From the NCBI GenBank assembly GCA_048264105.1, contig JBLXDJ010000004.1, positions 477,232-541,231 on the forward strand: a stretch of 64,000 nucleotides of DNA, given 5' to 3'. Numbering within the stretch: position 1 is the stretch's first letter; each line of letters starts with the position of its first letter. Positions 60,394 through 64,000 of the stretch are shown here, piece after piece. The position numbers were made by a program, and so were the translations under genes. The notes under the pieces were generated by a model that saw nothing but the letters and a program-made list of their open reading frames with translations, searched no databases and was not told the DNA's origin. Source of the stretch: Oceanospirillum sp048264105. GTDB taxonomy: Bacteria > Pseudomonadota > Gammaproteobacteria > Pseudomonadales > Halomonadaceae.

Positions 60394-61371
60394 TCAGAAT
60401 GACACGCTGCGTTTGATCGCTTCGTAGTTTTTCAGATGATCCGGCATGTACTCTTTGTCGTGAGCCAGCGGGAACGGTGTATCCAGACCGGTAACACGGG
60501 CGATCGGGGATTCCAGATAGAGGAAACAGGTTTCCTGAATCTTGGCGGCGATCTCACCGGCAAAACCACCGGACAGCGGCGCTTCGTGGCTGATCAGCAG
60601 ACGACCGGTTTTCTGGACCGATTGGGTTACGGTTTCCACATCCCACGGCATCAGCGTGCGCAGGTCGATCAGTTCACAGGAGATACCATCGCTGGCAGCC
60701 ATCTCAACGGCTTTTTCCAGCACTTCCATCTGAGCGCCCCAGCCCAGTACGGTAATGTCGGTGCCTTCCTGCATGATGTCCGCTTTGCCCAGGGGCAGTT
60801 CGTAATCTTCTTCCGGTACTTCGCCGGTAGAGGCGCGATAGAGACGTTTTGGCTCAAAGAAGATCACCGGGTTGTCGTCGCGGATCGAGGCCAGCAACAG
60901 ACCTTTCGCCTGATACGGGTTACGGGGAATCACTACTTTCAGACCCGGCGTGCCGGTGAAGTAGGCTTCCGGTGACTGAGAGTGATACAAACCACCGTGA
61001 ATACCACCGCCGTATGGGGAGCGAATGGTCAGGCCGCCGACATTAAACTCATTACCGGAGCGATAACGGAATTTAGCCGCTTCGTTCACGATCTGGTCGA
61101 AAGCGGGGAAGATATAGTCGGCAAACTGAATCTCGGCGATCGGTTTATGGCCGCCGGAAGCAAGACCGTTGGCAAAGCCGATAATGCCTTGTTCGGTCAG
61201 CGGCGTATTAAAGCAGCGGCTCTTGCCGTATTTGTCCTGCAGATGACTGGTGGCACGGAATACGCCGCCAAAATGACCGACGTCTTCACCAAAACACAGC
61301 ACCTTGCTGTCTTTTTCCATGGCGATATCGAGTGCATTGTTAATCGCCTGGAGCAGATTCATATTACTCAT
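60394..61371 (-). CDS. bkdA2: Branched-chain 2-oxo acid dehydrogenase E1 beta subunit
   Basis: 325 residues. Motifs: MNLLQAINNALDIAMEKDSK, GEDVGHFGGVFRATSHLQDK, NTPLTEQGIIGFANGLA, YGGGIHGGLYHSQSPEAYF, FEPKRLYRAS. Thiamine-diphosphate-dependent decarboxylase with the alpha subunit. The ATG has GGGAGA upstream and overlaps the E1 alpha stop by eight bases; E2 begins 18 bases later. Confidence 0.95.
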   Translation of the reverse strand: MSNMNLLQAINNALDIAMEKDSKVLCFGEDVGHFGGVFRATSHLQDKYGKSRCFNTPLTEQGIIGFANGLASGGHKPIAEIQFADYIFPAFDQIVNEAAKFRYRSGNEFNVGGLTIRSPYGGGIHGGLYHSQSPEAYFTGTPGLKVVIPRNPYQAKGLLLASIRDDNPVIFFEPKRLYRASTGEVPEEDYELPLGKADIMQEGTDITVLGWGAQMEVLEKAVEMAASDGISCELIDLRTLMPWDVETVTQSVQKTGRLLISHEAPLSGGFAGEIAAKIQETCFLYLESPIARVTGLDTPFPLAHDKEYMPDHLKNYEAIKRSVSF

Positions 61372-62566
61372 GGTCTATTCTCCCTGCGGTCTTCGGATAA
61401 GCATCTGGGTATTTGCGGATATGGGCTTTCAGTTCAGCCAACTGTTCCTGCAGGTGCTTAGGCGGGGTGTCGTAGACATCAGTAATCAGTTCATCGATAT
61501 GCGGTGCAGAAACCTTCTCGGCTTCTTTCATCGCGGCCATAACGGCTTTGCGCTTGGCATCGGCCACTTCGGCATCCTGCTCTTCGGTCCACCAGCCCTG
61601 TTGAATCAGCCAATGTTTAAAGCGCAGTACGGGGTCTTTTTCGCGCCACTTCTCTTCCTCTTTCTTGCTGCGGTAGCCGGATGGATCATCAGAGGTGGAG
61701 TGTGCGCCCAGGCGGTAGGTCATCGCTTCGATCAGAACCGGCTGGTTGTGTTCAATCGCCAGCTTGCGGGCTTCCTGAGTGGCTTTCAGTACCGCCAGAA
61801 CATCGTTACCGTCAACACGGATCGCTTTCAGGCCGTAGGCAACCGCACGGGGAGCAATACCGTCACCGGCAAACTGCTCGCTGGAAGGGGTGGAGATCGC
61901 ATAGCCATTGTTACGGCAGAAGAAGATAGCCGGAACCTTGTAGACCCCTGCCATATTGATAGCCGCATGGAAGTCGCCTTCAGATGCAGCGCCTTCACCG
62001 AAATAGCAGATGACACAGTTGTCTTTCTCTTCCAGTTTATAGCCGTAAGCGTAGCCAACCGCTTGTGGCAGCTGAGTACCCAGCGGAGAAGAGATGGTCA
62101 TATAGTGCAGTTCGTTAGATCCGTAGTGGATCGGCATCTGACGACCCTTGCCCAGATCTTTCTCATTGCTGAACAGTTGGTGCATAAACTGCTCAAGGGG
62201 GAATCCACGAAAAGCCAGCGCACCCTGCTCACGGTACTGAGCCATGATCATGTCATCCTGAGCCAGAGCGGCAGTACTGCCAATGTCAGCAGCTTCCTCG
62301 CCAATCTGGGTCATGTAGAAGCTGATGCGGCCCTGTCGCTGGGCGGCAATCATGCGTTCATCCAGTGCCCGGATAAACTGAAAGGTGTCGTAGATTTTCA
62401 GTGCCAGTTCTTTGTTGATATCTGGCAGTTCTGCGCCTTCGTAGGTGGAACCATCCTGACGAAGGATTTTGAGAGTAGGGGTCGTCAAATCACTGCCATC
62501 GATAAAGACAGGATTATGAACCACCGGAGCCTCGGACTGCTTTGCGGACTGTTTTGAAGTAGCCAT
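61364..62566 (-). CDS. bkdA1: Branched-chain 2-oxo acid dehydrogenase E1 alpha subunit
   Basis: 400 residues from the ATG at 62566, which has AAAGGA at a good distance; an in-frame ATG at 62599 is not needed. ThDP motif: CYFGEGAASEGDFHAAINMAGVYKVPAIFFCRNN, with regulatory loop HSTSDDPSGYRS. First gene of the operon E1 alpha, E1 beta, E2. The E3 (lipoamide dehydrogenase) gene is absent; a shared E3 elsewhere must be used. Confidence 0.95.
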   Translation of the reverse strand: MATSKQSAKQSEAPVVHNPVFIDGSDLTTPTLKILRQDGSTYEGAELPDINKELALKIYDTFQFIRALDERMIAAQRQGRISFYMTQIGEEAADIGSTAALAQDDMIMAQYREQGALAFRGFPLEQFMHQLFSNEKDLGKGRQMPIHYGSNELHYMTISSPLGTQLPQAVGYAYGYKLEEKDNCVICYFGEGAASEGDFHAAINMAGVYKVPAIFFCRNNGYAISTPSSEQFAGDGIAPRAVAYGLKAIRVDGNDVLAVLKATQEARKLAIEHNQPVLIEAMTYRLGAHSTSDDPSGYRSKKEEEKWREKDPVLRFKHWLIQQGWWTEEQDAEVADAKRKAVMAAMKEAEKVSAPHIDELITDVYDTPPKHLQEQLAELKAHIRKYPDAYPKTAGRIDHE

Positions 62567-62978
62567 AAGCTTTCCTTTATTGTTTTTGTCGTTAGCCATC
62601 TGATTGTGTCAGAAGTACAGGCGGTACCGATTGTGTCAGTGACGGCTGGTTATGGCGAAAAGCCGCCTGCCTGTGGCCTGATGTGCGGTACCCGGTATGT
62701 AATACCCGGTAAGGCATACAAAACAGGCTTCCCGTTTCTAATATAGCTATTTTTAGACTTTTCATAGGCGGGAATGCCGTGTCATGTGCTTCGGAATATA
62801 AGAGACGTTTACGTAAAAGTAAACTTTGATGGTTTATAAAACTGGCTAAAAAGATAAAAACAGAAAAATCCTCTGCTCATGGGGTTTTGGGCTTTGAGGA
62901 TAAAAGGCGTGGCGGATGAAACAAAAATAAACCGGTGTTAGAATGGAATTTTAATGAAATCAAAGGGTAAGCCTTAAA
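62567..62978. promoter_or_regulatory. Divergent bkd/fklB regulatory region with repeats
   Basis: 412 bases without a gene. It holds two direct repeats TACCCGGTA (62689-62697 and 62703-62711) and an inverted pair GTTTAC/GTAAAC (62807-62812, 62819-62824) that contains TTTACGTAAA. Branched-chain degradation genes in gammaproteobacteria are often under LiuR or Bkd regulators; the inverted repeat is a candidate site, but I do not match it to a known consensus with confidence. Confidence 0.5.
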
Positions 62979-63590
62979 ATGAGCGAACTGAATACAGTTG
63001 AAGCAAAAGTAGGTTACGGCATTGGTCGCCAAATGGGTGAGCAGTTGGCGAGTAGTGGTATCGAAGGTTTAGGGCTGGATCAGGTTGTTCTGGGCTTGCG
63101 CGAAGCTTACGAAGGTAAAGAAAGTCAGCTGACTGATATGGAACTGCATGAAGCATTTGAAGTGATTCAGCAGCGTCTGGCTGAGAAGCAAAAAGAAGCA
63201 CACAAAGAAACCGTTGAAGCCGGTGAAAACTACCTGGCAGACAACGCTAAGAAAGAAGGCGTTACCGTTACTGAATCAGGTCTGCAGTATGAAGTGCTGA
63301 CTGTCGGTGAAGGCGAGAAGCCAGCAGCGACCGATAAAGTACGTGTTCACTATCATGGTGAACTGATCAACGGTGAAGTGTTCGACAGCTCTGTTGTTCG
63401 TGATCAGCCAGCTGAATTCCCTGTAAACGGCGTAATCGCGGGTTGGGTTGAAGCACTGCAGCTGATGCCTGTGGGTTCTAAATGGCGTCTGACCATTCCT
63501 CAGAACCTGGCATACGGTGAGCGCGGTGCGGGCGCAATCCCTCCATACTCCGTGCTGGTATTTGAAGTAGAGCTGCTGGCTATTCTGTAA
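62979..63590 (+). CDS. fklB: FKBP-type peptidyl-prolyl isomerase
   Basis: 203 residues. The N-terminal helical domain (KVGYGIGRQMGEQLASSGIEGLGLDQVV) and the FKBP core (TDKVRVHYHGELINGEVFDSS, EFPVNGVIAGWVEALQLMPV, GSKWRLTIPQNLAYGERGAG, SVLVFEVELLAIL) match FklB of E. coli in order and length. No signal peptide, so it should act in the cytosol as a homodimer. Followed by an AT-rich hairpin (63606-63640) and a stronger one at 63647. Confidence 0.95.
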   Translation: MSELNTVEAKVGYGIGRQMGEQLASSGIEGLGLDQVVLGLREAYEGKESQLTDMELHEAFEVIQQRLAEKQKEAHKETVEAGENYLADNAKKEGVTVTESGLQYEVLTVGEGEKPAATDKVRVHYHGELINGEVFDSSVVRDQPAEFPVNGVIAGWVEALQLMPVGSKWRLTIPQNLAYGERGAGAIPPYSVLVFEVELLAIL

Positions 63591-63646
63591 TAGCTGAAAG
63601 CGCTGCTTATATAGAGAAGGTTGTTACCTCTTCTATATAGCTGATG

Positions 63647-63680
63647 AAAGCCCCAGTTCTGGTTTCAGAATCGGGGCTTT
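63647..63680 (+). terminator. Rho-independent terminator after fklB
   Basis: AAAGCCCC/GGGGCTTT arms with an inner TTCTG/CAGAA stem, GTTT loop. T residues follow at 63678. Confidence 0.85.
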
Positions 63681-63843
63681 CTGCTTTGCGGATAAGCGGA
63701 TTTTGAAAATCTGTAATTAATTTACAAAAAGGGCTTGTGCTACCTTCGGATATGCGTATAATTCGCCCTCGTTGTCACGGAGCAAGTCTTCAGGCAGCGG
63801 TTAACACCCTGTTTTGAAAGAAAAAGTTCTGAATAAATAAGTG

Positions 63844-63871
63844 TTGACATCGAGGTTTGTTTTAGTAAAAT
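63844..63871 (+). promoter_or_regulatory. Strong sigma-70 promoter of an rRNA operon
   Basis: TTGACA at 63844-63849 and TAAAAT at 63866-63871 with a 16-base spacer, then a C/G-containing discriminator. AT-rich sequence upstream (63715-63735) could be an UP element. It stands ahead of the boxA-type leader. Confidence 0.85.
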
Positions 63872-63925
63872 ACGCAGCCTCAGTTAAGCAAGTCGAAACG
63901 CTTCAGGCGCTTCTTGTCTTAATAA

Positions 63926-64000
63926 GCTCTTTAAAAATTCAGTCAGATAATTCGTGTGGGCGCTTGCCGGGATGATCTTGGAAAAGTCACAAGATTATCA
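63926..64000 (+). promoter_or_regulatory. rRNA leader with boxA-type antitermination site
   Basis: GCTCTTTAAAAA (63926-63937) followed by TCAGATAATTCGTGTGGGCG follows the E. coli rrn leader GCTCTTTAACA ... CAGACAATCTGTGTGGGC. The 16S gene itself should begin within the next 50-100 bases, outside the window. Confidence 0.85.

Overview
The window looks like chromosome of a marine gammaproteobacterium, probably of the Oceanospirillales type. That placement is inferred from gene content (TRAP solute receptor, BCKDH operon, FklB, YnfA, BluB, OsmC-YcaO fusion, a gamma-type rRNA leader) and from even, moderately GC-rich codon use; no marker gene was searched. Two stretches (about 3.1-6.6 kb and 53.3-56.6 kb) are clearly more AT-rich and hold accessory genes.

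Region 1 (1-3.0 kb): the 3' part of an excisionase-type HTH plus PBP-domain regulator, a YeeE/YedE-type sulfur permease, a small lipoprotein and YnfA. Region 2 (3.0-6.6 kb): an accessory patch with a GIY-YIG-like gene between 127-bp direct repeats, a coupled two-gene module with a DUF4145-like domain, a small exported protein between two attC-like sites, another hypothetical gene and several copies of a short palindromic repeat. Region 3 (6.6-7.7 kb): azlCD amino-acid exporter.

Region 4 (7.8-19.9 kb) is a molybdenum/tungsten island: a sensor kinase and an NtrC-type sigma-54 activator diverge from tupABC. The intergenic region holds a GG-N10-GC sigma-54 promoter and paired upstream inverted repeats, so the two-component pair probably controls tungstate uptake. 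Cofactor genes follow: mobA, mobB, moeA, a fused moaC-moaD, moaE and moaA.

Region 5 (19.9-35 kb): a lipoprotein and a two-TM protein of unknown function; a kinase/FixJ-type regulator/periplasmic sugar-binding-like protein set; a degenerate GGDEF protein; a PhoX-like phosphatase; small enzymes; a MerR regulator with a textbook 20-bp-spacer operator promoter in front of an NAD(P)H oxidoreductase; and an HD-GYP phosphodiesterase. Region 6 (35-40 kb): OsmC-YcaO, BluB and a DUF4382 lipoprotein.

Region 7 (40.1-46.4 kb) is a tightly packed operon for uptake of an unidentified nutrient: TonB-dependent receptor, a single polypeptide fusing two ECF ATPases with an EcfT-like domain, an S-component-like membrane protein, a TiaS-like 'IDDTD' enzyme and a small Cys-containing protein. 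In-frame microsatellites lie in the receptor loop and in the fusion linker. Region 8 (46.5-53.3 kb): extradiol dioxygenase, MBL-fold lipoprotein, DUF5329, M48 peptidase with a DUF898 membrane protein, and an orphan DctP.

Region 9 (53.3-56.7 kb) is an ABC three-component (ABC-3C) predicted conflict system. It is preceded by a 115-bp element that also lies, about 79% identical, in front of the two-gene module at 4.2 kb. Region 10 (56.7-64 kb): a eukaryote-like protein kinase, the bkd operon (E1 alpha, E1 beta, E2; no E3), fklB, and an rRNA promoter with boxA-type leader, so a 16S gene should begin just beyond the right edge.
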